Shown here piece by piece: positions 14,682-22,409 of a stretch of 34,979 nucleotides of DNA. The DNA is from an uncultured Prochlorococcus sp. (GTDB taxonomy: Bacteria; Cyanobacteriota; Cyanobacteriia; PCC-6307; Cyanobiaceae), in the NCBI GenBank assembly GCA_902571335.1, contig CACGBT010000015.1, positions 1 to 34,979 on the forward strand, given 5' to 3'. Position numbers and translations under genes: made by a program. Positions within the stretch are counted from its first letter, which is position 1, and each line of letters opens with the position of its first letter. A model generated the notes under the pieces. The model was not told the origin of the DNA. It saw only the letters and a list, made by a program, of their open reading frames with translations, and did no database searches.

Positions 14682-15080
14682 ATGCCTACCAAGAAAAAAA
14701 GAGTTGGTTTTATCCCTAGAGAAGATGTCATGAAAATAATTGATAAGTTGAGCATCGAGAACAATTTAAGTAATTCAAAAATAATAAGTATTTTGGTAGA
14801 GGAAGCACTTTCCATAAGAGGCATATTTAATAAAACTAATGGTAAAGCAAAACCGTCATTTCAACTGCATGAAGAAGATTCACAAAACTTTTCTGATAAT
14901 TCTGCTGACTTTATAGATAAATTAGAACCCTCAATCGATACTAAATTAGTAAATCATCTTAATCCAAGTTATTCTTCCCATTTAAATGAAGTAAATAACG
15001 AGACTTTTGACTTGAAAACTTATAAAAAGTTTTTATCATTCCTTAAATTTCAGGAAATGATAGAAAAATATGATACATAA
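14682..15080 (+). CDS. Ribbon-helix-helix-like protein, possible DNA binder
   Basis: 132 residues. The N-terminal 48 residues look like a ribbon-helix-helix (CopG/MetJ-type) fold: a basic start PTKKKRVGFIP as the strand, helix A REDVMKIIDKLSIENN, turn with LSNSK, helix B IISILVEEALSIRG. The remaining 84 residues are acidic and Ser/Asn-rich, ending in a helix YKKFLSFLKFQEMIEKY. Typical RHH repressors form dimers and bind short inverted repeats; such a repeat lies upstream, with related motifs downstream. No toxin partner is adjacent. The fold call is by eye and only moderately sure. Confidence 0.55.
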   Translation: MPTKKKRVGFIPREDVMKIIDKLSIENNLSNSKIISILVEEALSIRGIFNKTNGKAKPSFQLHEEDSQNFSDNSADFIDKLEPSIDTKLVNHLNPSYSSHLNEVNNETFDLKTYKKFLSFLKFQEMIEKYDT

Positions 15081-15081
15081 G

Positions 15082-15099
15082 AAGTGTTGCTTAGTGCTG
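15082..15099 (+). promoter_or_regulatory. Repeated AGTGYTG motifs just after the RHH-like gene
   Basis: AAGTGTTGC (15082-15090) is the exact reverse complement of the upstream GCAACACTT (14637-14645), and AGTGCTG (15093-15099) repeats the upstream copy at 14656-14662. They start 1 nt after the stop codon and could be operator half-sites controlling this gene or the next. Confidence 0.35.
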
Positions 15100-15207
15100 T
15101 ACTGTGCGCTAAATTTGATTTGCATTTATTAGGGGATTTTCTTATTAGAAATTATTTATTACCATTTCAAAAATCTAAATTAAATTTATCCATAAATATT
15201 TATTCCT

Positions 15208-15522
15208 ATGAATTCATCTCTCCCGGTTTTATCTGTAAATCTACTCCCACCAGACAAGTTATATTGTAATTTTAGTTATTGGAGTTCTTTGTTCTCTCAG
15301 GATATGCAAATTTTATGGGATAGAGCGCATGGAGTACCATTAGAAAAACTGCCAAAAGGGGTTTCTGATATGATTTTTCCGTATTTATTGCTTGCACTTT
15401 CAGACTATAAGACTTCTCAAATAAATAAAATGAATGGAATAGGATTAGACAATCTATTAAGCCTTTGGTTTGATAAATACTTATTAAATAAAAATGGTTA
15501 CTTCGAGTTAATTAAAAAATAA
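15208..15522 (+). CDS. Small hypothetical protein
   Basis: 104 residues from the ATG at 15208. Soluble and aromatic-rich. Notable segments are LLPPDKLYCNFSYWSSLFSQ, MQILWDRAHGVPLEKLPKGV and IFPYLLLALSDYKTSQ, consistent with a compact helical domain. It follows the RHH-like gene by 127 nt on the same strand. The family is not recognised. Confidence 0.55.
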   Translation: MNSSLPVLSVNLLPPDKLYCNFSYWSSLFSQDMQILWDRAHGVPLEKLPKGVSDMIFPYLLLALSDYKTSQINKMNGIGLDNLLSLWFDKYLLNKNGYFELIKK

Positions 15523-15899
15523 TTTTATATCCGATTTACAATATCAACTTTGATTGTCATCAAAAATTTATTGCCACTAAAAATTTTTTAGGTGATTCTT
15601 TTCGAATTGGCACATCAATAGTCTTGCTATAAATAAATTAATTGGTTTGATGATGAATTCTTTAAATTTCTTTTTAGCAAATATGTGTATTGTTTTTTTG
15701 ATAATGCAAAACAGGAGAAATATAAAATTAAGAAAAGCAAGATAAATGAAATTCAATTCAAAAACACTAAGCTTGATTTTAAATCTATTATTTTGCTTGT
15801 TTATATTTATTATTTAATTTTTTAGTCTTTAATTAATTTTTAAAAAATTCAAAAATTAATATTCAAATTTGGTTGACTTTTTTTTTTAATGAGACGATA
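15523..15899. other. Intergenic stretch with two tiny hydrophobic frames
   Basis: 377 nt. It contains an imperfect hairpin near 15572-15593 (CCACTAAAAA against TTTTTTAGGTG) that may terminate the preceding gene. Two very short hydrophobic frames follow (15650-15745 and 15746-15817), separated only by one stop. Nothing else is recognised. Confidence 0.35.
15650..15745 (+). CDS. 31-residue membrane peptide (doubtful)
   Basis: ATG ATG start, one hydrophobic segment (LNFFLANMCIVFLIM), then a basic tail (QNRRNIKLRKAR). The TAA is followed at once by an in-frame ATG opening another hydrophobic 23-codon frame (15746-15817). The pair could be a two-helix protein broken by one stop, or chance in AT-rich DNA. 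Confidence 0.3.
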   Translation: MMNSLNFFLANMCIVFLIMQNRRNIKLRKAR

Positions 15900-16094
15900 A
15901 TGACAAAAATAAATTTAATTGTGAATCCTCTTTCAGATACTTTTGATGATTTTGTTGATGATCTACTTTCATCCGACGTTAATTTGTTGAAAGGGGAACT
16001 TGATACTCTGCTTATGCAAGATTTATTTAATTCTACAGATTTGAAGTGTATTAATAAAACTGAAATTGAAGATAACGAATCATTAGTTGCTTAA
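15900..16094 (+). CDS. Small acidic hypothetical protein
   Basis: 64 residues from the ATG at 15900; the TTG-initiated form from 15873 adds a Phe-rich run and is unlikely. Acidic, with DTFDDFVDDLLSSDVNLLKG and ELDTLLMQDLF amphipathic helices and one Cys. No known domain. A 38-codon basic/hydrophobic frame follows 5 nt after its stop and may be co-transcribed. Confidence 0.5.
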   Translation: MTKINLIVNPLSDTFDDFVDDLLSSDVNLLKGELDTLLMQDLFNSTDLKCINKTEIEDNESLVA

Positions 16095-16099
16095 TTTTT

Positions 16100-16216
16100 A
16101 TGAAATATTTTTATGAAAAGTTTTGGGCCCCAGTTTTTGGGTATGTTTTATCAAAGTTTGTTTTTTTAATAGAGGGTAAAAAGCAAGATTATAAAAATAA
16201 AAAAAAAATAGATTAA
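16100..16216 (+). CDS. 38-residue basic peptide, hypothetical
   Basis: Begins MKYFYEKFWAPVFGYVLSKF, an aromatic amphipathic or short membrane segment, then a Lys-rich tail. It starts 5 nt after the previous gene's stop. No homologue is recognised; the close spacing is the main support. Confidence 0.35.
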   Translation: MKYFYEKFWAPVFGYVLSKFVFLIEGKKQDYKNKKKID

Positions 16217-16350
16217 TTACTTTTTGTCCTTATAAGTATTTTTAATTACATAATTTAAGTCAATATATTTTGATAACAACAAAAGTTGTGCTTTAAATTT
16301 GCGTATATATGCATGGTTGAAATATACCTAATTGCTTTTAGCAAATTAAA

Positions 16351-16530
16351 ATGAAAAAAAATAATATGTTGAAGCCATATACAGTTCATTACCGTGATTT
16401 TCAAAATATAAGATTAGAAAATTGTTTTTATGCTTTTGACGCTTACGAGGCTAGAACACTAGCAATGGAATTTAATAAGTATATTAATGAGCATCCAAAT
16501 AGTATAGACCTTATAAGATGCGAGAAATGA
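16351..16530 (+). CDS. Small conserved hypothetical protein (YTVHYRD-type)
   Basis: 59 residues from ATG at 16351. Opens MKKNNMLKPYTVHYRDFQN, followed by CFYAFDAYEARTLAMEF and NEYIxEHPNSI-like sequence (NKYINEHPNSIDLIR). The pattern YTVxYRD ... FDAYEA ... HPNSIDxI matches a short protein I associate with marine Synechococcus and Prochlorococcus, of unknown function. It is convergent to urtE, 34 nt away. Confidence 0.65.
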   Translation: MKKNNMLKPYTVHYRDFQNIRLENCFYAFDAYEARTLAMEFNKYINEHPNSIDLIRCEK

Positions 16531-16564
16531 ATAAAGTTTTTTATTAATTTAAAATAATAATCTA

Positions 16565-17275
16565 TTAAACACTCAAGAATTTATCAATAACAGCTTGACT
16601 TAACTCACTAGTATTTCCGCTAGCAACAATACCTCCACGTTGCATCGCATAATATCTATTGGCTTGTCTTACAAAATGCAAATGTTGTTCAACTAATAAA
16701 ACACCAATTCCTGTATCTCTAATTATCTGGTTAATTGCATTTTCAATGTCTAAAACTATATTGGGCTGAATACCTTCCGTAGGTTCGTCAAGTAATAGAA
16801 GTTGAGGTTTGCCTAGCAATGCTCTTGCTATAGCTAATTGCTGTTGTTGTCCTCCACTAAGATCTCCTCCTTTCCTTTGAAGAAAATCTTTTAGGATTGG
16901 GAAGAGATCGTAGATAAATGGATCTATTTTCTTGTTCTTAGATAATCCACCTGGTAGAGACTCCATCCCTAACATAAGATTCTCTTCAACTGATAGGTAT
17001 GGAATAATTTCTCTCCCTTGAGGAACGTAAGCCATTCCTTTCCTAGCCCTCTGATGAGGAGCTTTTCTGTTGATATTTTCACCAATCAAATAAATATCGC
17101 CTTTTTTTTGTTTTAATAAACCAATAAGTGATTTCAATAAAGTTGTTTTGCCGACTCCATTTCTTCCAATCAAACAAACCATTTCACCTGATTTAACATT
17201 TAAATCTACATCTCTAAGAATATGACTCTCACCATAATAAGTATTTAACGATTTTATCTCGAGTAAATTTTCCAT
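16565..17275 (-). CDS. urtE: Urea ABC transporter ATPase UrtE
   Basis: 236 residues, LivF-type. One of two ATPases energising high-affinity urea import at the inner membrane. Motifs: Walker A GRNGVGKTT, Q-loop YVPQGREIIPYLSVEENL, signature LSGGQQQQLAIARAL, Walker B LLLLDEPTEG, and LLVEQHLHFVRQ at the H-loop. SLNTYYGESHILRDV at the N-terminus is typical of UrtE. It is the last gene of urtABCDE, 2 nt after urtD. The call between UrtE and another LivF homologue rests on operon context and is secure. Confidence 0.95.
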   Translation of the reverse strand: MENLLEIKSLNTYYGESHILRDVDLNVKSGEMVCLIGRNGVGKTTLLKSLIGLLKQKKGDIYLIGENINRKAPHQRARKGMAYVPQGREIIPYLSVEENLMLGMESLPGGLSKNKKIDPFIYDLFPILKDFLQRKGGDLSGGQQQQLAIARALLGKPQLLLLDEPTEGIQPNIVLDIENAINQIIRDTGIGVLLVEQHLHFVRQANRYYAMQRGGIVASGNTSELSQAVIDKFLSV

Positions 17276-17277
17276 AA

Positions 17278-18027
17278 CTAGTCCTCAGGTCTTCCTAAAT
17301 AAACATCAATAACTTTTTTATCTTTTTGTATAGTTTCCATCGTTCCCTCACATAATACTGTGCCCTGATTTAATACTGAAACATTACTATCAAGTCTTCT
17401 TATAAATTCCATATCGTGATCTATTACCACTACTGTATTTTCGCCTGATAAAGATTTTAATAAATCAGCTGTAAGATCAGTCTCTTCATCAGTTAAACCG
17501 GCAACAGGTTCATCTACTAACATTAAATCTGGCTTCTGTCCCACTAACATGGCTATTTCGAGCCATTGTTTTTGGCCATGTGATAAAGATCCAGCTTTAG
17601 AATCAACTTTTTGAGCTAAATTAACAATCTTCATAAGACGATCAATCTCATTAAGCTGCTCATCCTTAATACTTTTACTTATAAGGTTTAAGGGACTTTT
17701 AGGAGTTGTTACCGATATTTCAAGATTTTCTTTAACTGTTAGATTTTCAAAGATTCTTGGACTTTGAAATTTTCTTCCAACTCCAAGTCTGGCTATTTTA
17801 TGCTCCTTTCTACCTACTAAAGATTTGCCTTTAAAAATTACTTCACCATTATTTGGCTTAACCTTTCCAGTAATTACATCAAGAAATGTTGTTTTACCTG
17901 CGCCATTGGGTCCTATTACAGCTCTTAATTCTCCTTTCTTCAAATTTAAATTAAGTTTGTTGAGAGCTAAAAAACCCTCGAAACTAACAGTAATATCAAT
18001 TAAATTTAAAAGATCTTTATTATTCAT
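17278..18027 (-). CDS. urtD: Urea ABC transporter ATPase UrtD
   Basis: 249 residues, LivG-type. Walker A GPNGAGKTT, the branched-chain/urea-family stretch GVGRKFQSPRIFENLTVKEN, signature LSHGQKQWLEIAMLV, Walker B LMLVDEPVAGLT, H-loop VIDHDMEF. The LSHGQKQWLEI form is characteristic of UrtD. Its start overlaps the end of urtC by 8 nt, showing translational coupling. It pairs with UrtE to drive the UrtB/UrtC membrane channel. Confidence 0.95.
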   Translation of the reverse strand: MNNKDLLNLIDITVSFEGFLALNKLNLNLKKGELRAVIGPNGAGKTTFLDVITGKVKPNNGEVIFKGKSLVGRKEHKIARLGVGRKFQSPRIFENLTVKENLEISVTTPKSPLNLISKSIKDEQLNEIDRLMKIVNLAQKVDSKAGSLSHGQKQWLEIAMLVGQKPDLMLVDEPVAGLTDEETDLTADLLKSLSGENTVVVIDHDMEFIRRLDSNVSVLNQGTVLCEGTMETIQKDKKVIDVYLGRPED

Positions 18028-19150
18028 TATTCCCCTCCTTATTGTTAACTTCTAAGCTTGGATAGGTTTCAATCTTCCTTTTCAAACCAAATCTTTGAAG
18101 AAGATTCCTAGGACCATCTCCTTGAATCCATCCTAAAACTCCTTCTGGCAGGGCTGTTACAACTAATATAAATAACCCTCCTTGAATAAACATCCAGCTA
18201 GCAGGTAAAGCTTCACTTACAAGACTTTTTGCATAGTTGATGAAAACTGCTCCTAGTATCGCTCCCAATAAAGTTCCTCTTCCTCCAACAGCAACCCATA
18301 TAACCATTTCTATAGAAAAGGGAACCGTCATAAATTGAGGGGATACTATTCCAGACTGAACGGTATATAAAGCTCCCGAAATTCCTGCGAGTCCTCCAGC
18401 AATAGAAAATATTATCGTCTTGAATATAACTGGGTTGTATCCTGTAAACCTAATTCTTGGTTCATCATCTCTGATTCCTATAAGGATATTTCCAAATCTT
18501 CCTTTAACCACCCACTTTGCAAAAAACCATGCGGCTATTACTAGTATGGCGGTTATCCAAAAGAATATTCTTTGCATAGACTCAGAACCTACCATCTGAC
18601 CAAATATTTGTGTTACATCTGTTTTTAATCCATTTGTTCCATTTATAAGTTTTTGTTGTCCATTAAAGAAGTTAAAGAATACAAGAAGAGAAGCTTGAGT
18701 AAGTATAGAAAAATAAACCCCTTTAATTCTGTTCCTGAAAACAAGAAATCCAATTAAACCGGCAACCAATGCTGGAATTATCCAGATAGCGAAGAAAGTA
18801 AAAATAGGCGATCTAAAGGGTTCCCAGAAAAAAGGTAATTTTTCAACACCATATAAAGCAAAAAATTCAGGAATATTATTTGGAAATTCAGAGGAGCTGG
18901 TTATTTGCAAATACATTGCTGCACAATATCCACCTAGTGCAAAAAATATACCTTGTCCAAGACTTAGTAAACCTGTATATCCCCAGATAAGATCAACACC
19001 AAGTGCAACTATGGATAAGGATAAGTATCTACCAAGAAGGTTTAGTCTAAATACAGGGAGTATGGTTGGTGCTGCAATAGTTAAGGCTATTAATATTATC
19101 CAAAATGATAATACTATTTTTTTATCAAATTTAATTTTACTTAAGGACAT
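18020..19150 (-). CDS. urtC: Urea ABC transporter permease UrtC
   Basis: 376 residues, LivM-type inner-membrane permease. About ten hydrophobic helices are visible. Typical stretches are LGVDLIWGYTGLLSLGQGIF, LGGYCAAMYLQ and SIEMVIWVAVGGRGTLLGAI, the last being the cytoplasmic coupling region. The charged C-terminal tail follows GWIQGDGPRNLLQRFG. The ATG shares one base with the TAA of urtB (TAATG), so the two permeases are translationally coupled. Confidence 0.95.
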   Translation of the reverse strand: MSLSKIKFDKKIVLSFWIILIALTIAAPTILPVFRLNLLGRYLSLSIVALGVDLIWGYTGLLSLGQGIFFALGGYCAAMYLQITSSSEFPNNIPEFFALYGVEKLPFFWEPFRSPIFTFFAIWIIPALVAGLIGFLVFRNRIKGVYFSILTQASLLVFFNFFNGQQKLINGTNGLKTDVTQIFGQMVGSESMQRIFFWITAILVIAAWFFAKWVVKGRFGNILIGIRDDEPRIRFTGYNPVIFKTIIFSIAGGLAGISGALYTVQSGIVSPQFMTVPFSIEMVIWVAVGGRGTLLGAILGAVFINYAKSLVSEALPASWMFIQGGLFILVVTALPEGVLGWIQGDGPRNLLQRFGLKRKIETYPSLEVNNKEGNNE

Positions 19151-20304
19151 TAGTTTTCAACCATCCTTCCTTTTTGAGGAAATAAACCTGTAGGTTTAAA
19201 TTGTAAGAATATAACAATTAGTGCAAATATCATTACTCTTGCCATACTTGTGGTCGCAAAAAAGTTAATTGTGTTTGATAAAGGTAAAGGCATATCTGGC
19301 CATATTGATAAGAGCCTTCCAGCTCCAATTAAATCAGTCATTATTCCTATTCCAAATGAAGCAAGTACTGTTCCTAATAAATTTCCTACTCCTCCCAGCA
19401 CTACAACCATAAAACAACCAACTATATAGTTTCCGCCAACATTTGGTCCTACAGAACCTAAAAGAGATACTGCTACCCCAGCAACTCCTGCTAAGCCAGA
19501 TCCAATTCCAAAAGTAATTATATCCACTTTTTCAGTAGATATACCAAGACAATCACTCATTTGTCGGTTCTGAGTAACAGCTCTTATACGCATCCCCCAA
19601 GCACTTTGATTCAGAAATAATGTTATTGCTATTACAGAGATTAGAGTAATGACAATTATCATTAATCTTGTTTTAGGAAATGCAGTGCCAATAATTTCTA
19701 CTTGACCTCTCATCCATGAGGGTGCTGTTACATCAACATTTCGAGCGCTAGCTCTACTAAGTTTGCTGACAGAAGATGAGATTAAGCTACCTGTCAGGAC
19801 TCCAGTTAAAGCAGCAAATATCCAAGAACTAAATTTAAAATATTTGAAATTTATTGATTCTTTTATTTTTGAAGGGAACATTGTTGGTAAGAATAAACCA
19901 ATTAAAAGACTTATAACCAGACCGGTCCCATAAGCTAAAGGTACACTTCTGACAAATTGTTGAAGAATTAAGCTTACGCCCCAAGTTGCGAGAAGTGTTT
20001 CTAGTGGACTTCCATAAAGTTTTCTTATTATAGTTTTTTCTAGGAGAATACCTACTACTCCACTAACAATAAAAGCAAGAAAAATAGAAACTATTATGTA
20101 CGAATTGTAGAAAGGTTTCAGTATAGGTAATTTGAAAATTAATTGTGTAACGTAAGTTGTGTAAGCCCCAAGCATCATAAGTTCTCCATGGGCAAGATTT
20201 ATTACACCCATAAGACCAAAAACAATTGCTAGACCTAATGCAGCAACAAGTAGTACAGATCCGATTGCAACACCATTAAAAAGACTATCGAGAAGTAACT
20301 CCAA
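19150..20304 (-). CDS. urtB: Urea ABC transporter permease UrtB
   Basis: 384 residues, LivH-type permease. It starts with TTG at 20304; the next Met is too far in. Family segments: GVAIGSVLLVAALGLAIVFG, MGVINLAHGELMMLGAYTTY, TLLATWGVSLILQQFVR, MRIRAVTQNRQMSDCLGIST (coupling helix) and VGGNYIVGCFMVVVLGGVGN. The ATWGVSLILQQ and TQNRxMSxCLGI motifs are typical of UrtB. It lies 83 nt downstream of urtA, with a strong hairpin in between. Confidence 0.95.
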   Translation of the reverse strand: MELLLDSLFNGVAIGSVLLVAALGLAIVFGLMGVINLAHGELMMLGAYTTYVTQLIFKLPILKPFYNSYIIVSIFLAFIVSGVVGILLEKTIIRKLYGSPLETLLATWGVSLILQQFVRSVPLAYGTGLVISLLIGLFLPTMFPSKIKESINFKYFKFSSWIFAALTGVLTGSLISSSVSKLSRASARNVDVTAPSWMRGQVEIIGTAFPKTRLMIIVITLISVIAITLFLNQSAWGMRIRAVTQNRQMSDCLGISTEKVDIITFGIGSGLAGVAGVAVSLLGSVGPNVGGNYIVGCFMVVVLGGVGNLLGTVLASFGIGIMTDLIGAGRLLSIWPDMPLPLSNTINFFATTSMARVMIFALIVIFLQFKPTGLFPQKGRMVEN

Positions 20305-20332
20305 TTTAGAAATAGAAAATATTTGATTATAT

Positions 20333-20366
20333 AAAATAAAAGGAGGCGTTAACCTCCTTTTATTTT
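20333..20366 (-). terminator. Hairpin between urtA and urtB (terminator or processing site)
   Basis: Perfect 14-bp inverted repeat (AAAATAAAAGGAGG and CCTCCTTTTATTTT) around a 6-nt loop. Read on the minus strand, the transcript has an AAAAGGAGG stem followed by CCTCCTTTTATTTT, a T-rich end typical of a partial terminator. It would raise urtA mRNA relative to urtBCDE. Confidence 0.75.
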
Positions 20367-20387
20367 GAAGTATAGGTTTTAATTAGA

Positions 20388-21665
20388 TTAAAGCTTATAC
20401 TTTTCTCCTTTTGAAGGATCTGTCCAATCGCATGCAAATCCTTTTGAACTTGGATGCTTTTGGTTCCATGCTTGAGGAAGAACAACTCCTGTTTCTTCAA
20501 GGATTGTAAATCCACCCTCTGCATTGATCTCTCCAATTCTTACTGTTTGAGATAAGTGGTGATTAGGCATAACTTCAACAGGACCTTGTGGAGCATCAAA
20601 CTTTTGTCCAACAAGGGCTTCTCTTACTGCGTTGTCGTCGAATGTTCCTGCATCTTCTACTGCCTGTTTCCATAAGTAAACCATGTTATAAGCAGATTCT
20701 TGAGGATCAGCTACAACACGATCGGCTCCCCATCTTTTCTTGAAACTTGCAGCAAATTTCTTAGATGCAGGAGTATCAATTGACATCATGTAGTTCCAAG
20801 CACCGTAGTGACCTTCAAGGAACTCAGGACCAATTGTACTAATCTCTTCTTCAGCAATTGAATAGTTCATTACATAGTACCCACTTGAAGGTGTAATACC
20901 TGCGTCTTGAATCTGTTTGAAGAATGCAACGTTTTGGTCACCATTAAGTGTGTTAATGATTATTCCACCCTCAGGCAACGCTTTTTTGATTTTTGAAATT
21001 ATAGGAGCAACTTCAGTATTTCCTAATGGAAGGTAATCTTCTCCAACAACTTTACCTCCTAACTGTTTTACCTGAGCTTTTGTAATTGTGTTTGAAGTTC
21101 TTGGGAAAACATAATCAGAACCTACAAGGAAGAAATCCCCACCAGCTGCAGGAGAACGCTTGTACATGAAATCTGTAGCGGGTTCTGACTGTTGGTTTGG
21201 TGTGGCTCCTGTATAGAATATGTTGTTAGAACATTCTTGAGCTTCATATTGAATAGGGTAGTAAAGGAAAGCATCTTTTGATTCGTAGACTGGTAACATA
21301 GCCTTTCTACTTGCAGATGTCCAACCACCAAATACTACGGGAACACCGTCTTGATCTATAAGTTTCTTAGATTTTTCAGCAAAAGTTGGCCAGTCTGATG
21401 CACCATCTTCAACAATGTATTCTATTTTGTAGCTTTTGCCGCCAACTGTTACACCACCAGCAGCATTTATCTCTTCAATAGCCATTTTTTCAGTATCAAC
21501 AAGGGTTGATTCAGAAATCGCCATTGTTCCAGATAACGAATGTAAAATACCAACGGTTACTGTGTCATCGAAACTTCCGGAGGTTCCACCTCCACCGCAT
21601 GAAGTTGCTGTGACAGCAAGTGAGGCAGTAGCTAATCCTGCCAAAATACGCCTTGAAATTCTCAT
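20388..21665 (-). CDS. urtA: Urea ABC transporter substrate-binding protein UrtA
   Basis: 425 residues. A lipoprotein: the signal region MRISRRILAGLATASLAVTA is followed by a lipobox ending in TSC (Cys23) and a Gly-rich linker. The mature protein is a two-lobed type I periplasmic binding fold: VTVGILHSLSGTMAISESTL, IEEINAAGGV, GGWTSASRKAMLPVYE, FYPIQYEAQECSNNIFYTGA-like sequence, GAWNYMMSIDTP and GFACDWTDPSKGEKY. The YYPIQYEAQECS and GxWNYxMSID elements are characteristic of urea/amide binders of this clade. It is first in the operon and the most strongly expressed member is expected. Confidence 0.96.
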   Translation of the reverse strand: MRISRRILAGLATASLAVTATSCGGGGTSGSFDDTVTVGILHSLSGTMAISESTLVDTEKMAIEEINAAGGVTVGGKSYKIEYIVEDGASDWPTFAEKSKKLIDQDGVPVVFGGWTSASRKAMLPVYESKDAFLYYPIQYEAQECSNNIFYTGATPNQQSEPATDFMYKRSPAAGGDFFLVGSDYVFPRTSNTITKAQVKQLGGKVVGEDYLPLGNTEVAPIISKIKKALPEGGIIINTLNGDQNVAFFKQIQDAGITPSSGYYVMNYSIAEEEISTIGPEFLEGHYGAWNYMMSIDTPASKKFAASFKKRWGADRVVADPQESAYNMVYLWKQAVEDAGTFDDNAVREALVGQKFDAPQGPVEVMPNHHLSQTVRIGEINAEGGFTILEETGVVLPQAWNQKHPSSKGFACDWTDPSKGEKYKL

Positions 21666-21713
21666 GAATTAGGATAAATTAGGTAATTGACCCTCATTAG
21701 GGGGATAAAGTAA

Positions 21714-21719
21714 AAGTTA
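21714..21719 (-). promoter_or_regulatory. -10 element of the urtA promoter
   Basis: On the minus strand this reads TAACTT, fitting the TAN3T form of NtcA-activated promoters. It lies exactly 22 nt after the NtcA site, the usual spacing. Confidence 0.6.
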
Positions 21720-21741
21720 TTAACGAGTGAGGATTAGTTTT

Positions 21742-21755
21742 GTATCAGTCGTAAC
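21742..21755 (-). promoter_or_regulatory. NtcA binding site upstream of urtA
   Basis: On the minus strand GTTACGACTGATAC matches GTA-N8-TAC at 5 of 6 fixed positions. It is placed 77 nt upstream of the urtA ATG, with a correctly spaced TAN3T box. NtcA is the global nitrogen activator of cyanobacteria, sensing 2-oxoglutarate. Confidence 0.75.
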
Positions 21756-21794
21756 TTTTTGTTGAATCCAATATATTTAGTAATAAGCATTTTT

Positions 21795-22406
21795 CTAGTT
21801 TGGATTACTTGGTAAATGTGATTCTAAAAATTGAGCTATTTCTTCAACGCCCTTGCCTGTACTTAGGTTGGTAAAAAACCATGGTTTCCCTTTTCTCATA
21901 AATTCAGTATCACTTTTCATAATATTTAAATCTGCACCAACCATATCTGCTAAGTCAATTTTATTTATTAATAATAAATCTGATCTTGTTATCCCTGGTC
22001 CACCTTTTCTGGGGATTTTGTCTCCAGCAGATACATCAATCACATATATTGATAAGTCTACAAGTTCCGGACTAAAACTAGATGCTAAATTATCACCTCC
22101 ACTTTCTACAAAAACAAAATCTAAAGGATTATATTTATTTTCTAAATCTAAAACTGCATTTTTATTTAAGGAACAATCCTCCCTTATCGCTGTATGAGGA
22201 CAACCTCCAGTTTCTACACCAATAATCCTTCCCTCCTCTAAAACTTTTTTATTTATGAGAAAGTTAGCATCTTCTTTGGTGTAAATATCATTGGTGACAA
22301 CTGCTATCTTATAATTTTTTTTCAGGCTTAAGCATAGAGTCTCTAATAATGCAGTTTTTCCTGAACCTACAGGCCCAGCAACTCCTACTCTCAATTTGCT
22401 GCTCAT
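21795..22406 (-). CDS. ureG: Urease accessory GTPase UreG
   Basis: 203 residues. SIMIBI-class GTPase that powers nickel delivery to urease. Walker [28 protein letters not shown], the metal-binding [17 protein letters not shown] with the CPH motif, [19 protein letters not shown] (Walker B region) and the guanine-specificity LLINKIDLA. The ATG at 22406 gives the standard start. It follows ureF on the same strand by 3 nt. Confidence 0.97.
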   Translation of the reverse strand: MSSKLRVGVAGPVGSGKTALLETLCLSLKKNYKIAVVTNDIYTKEDANFLINKKVLEEGRIIGVETGGCPHTAIREDCSLNKNAVLDLENKYNPLDFVFVESGGDNLASSFSPELVDLSIYVIDVSAGDKIPRKGGPGITRSDLLLINKIDLADMVGADLNIMKSDTEFMRKGKPWFFTNLSTGKGVEEIAQFLESHLPSNPN

Positions 22407-22409
22407 AAA

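Noticed and set aside
14621..14824. 67-codon minus-strand frame
   Set aside because: It lies antisense to the RHH-like gene and its repeat region; the plus-strand reading has better composition and start.
15084..15269. 61-codon plus-strand frame after the RHH-like gene
   Set aside because: It starts inside the AGTGYTG repeat region, overlaps the better gene at 15208-15522, and its composition looks like read-through of non-coding DNA.
21122..21331. 69-codon minus-strand frame within urtA
   Set aside because: It is out of frame inside a strongly conserved binding-protein gene and shows no features of its own.
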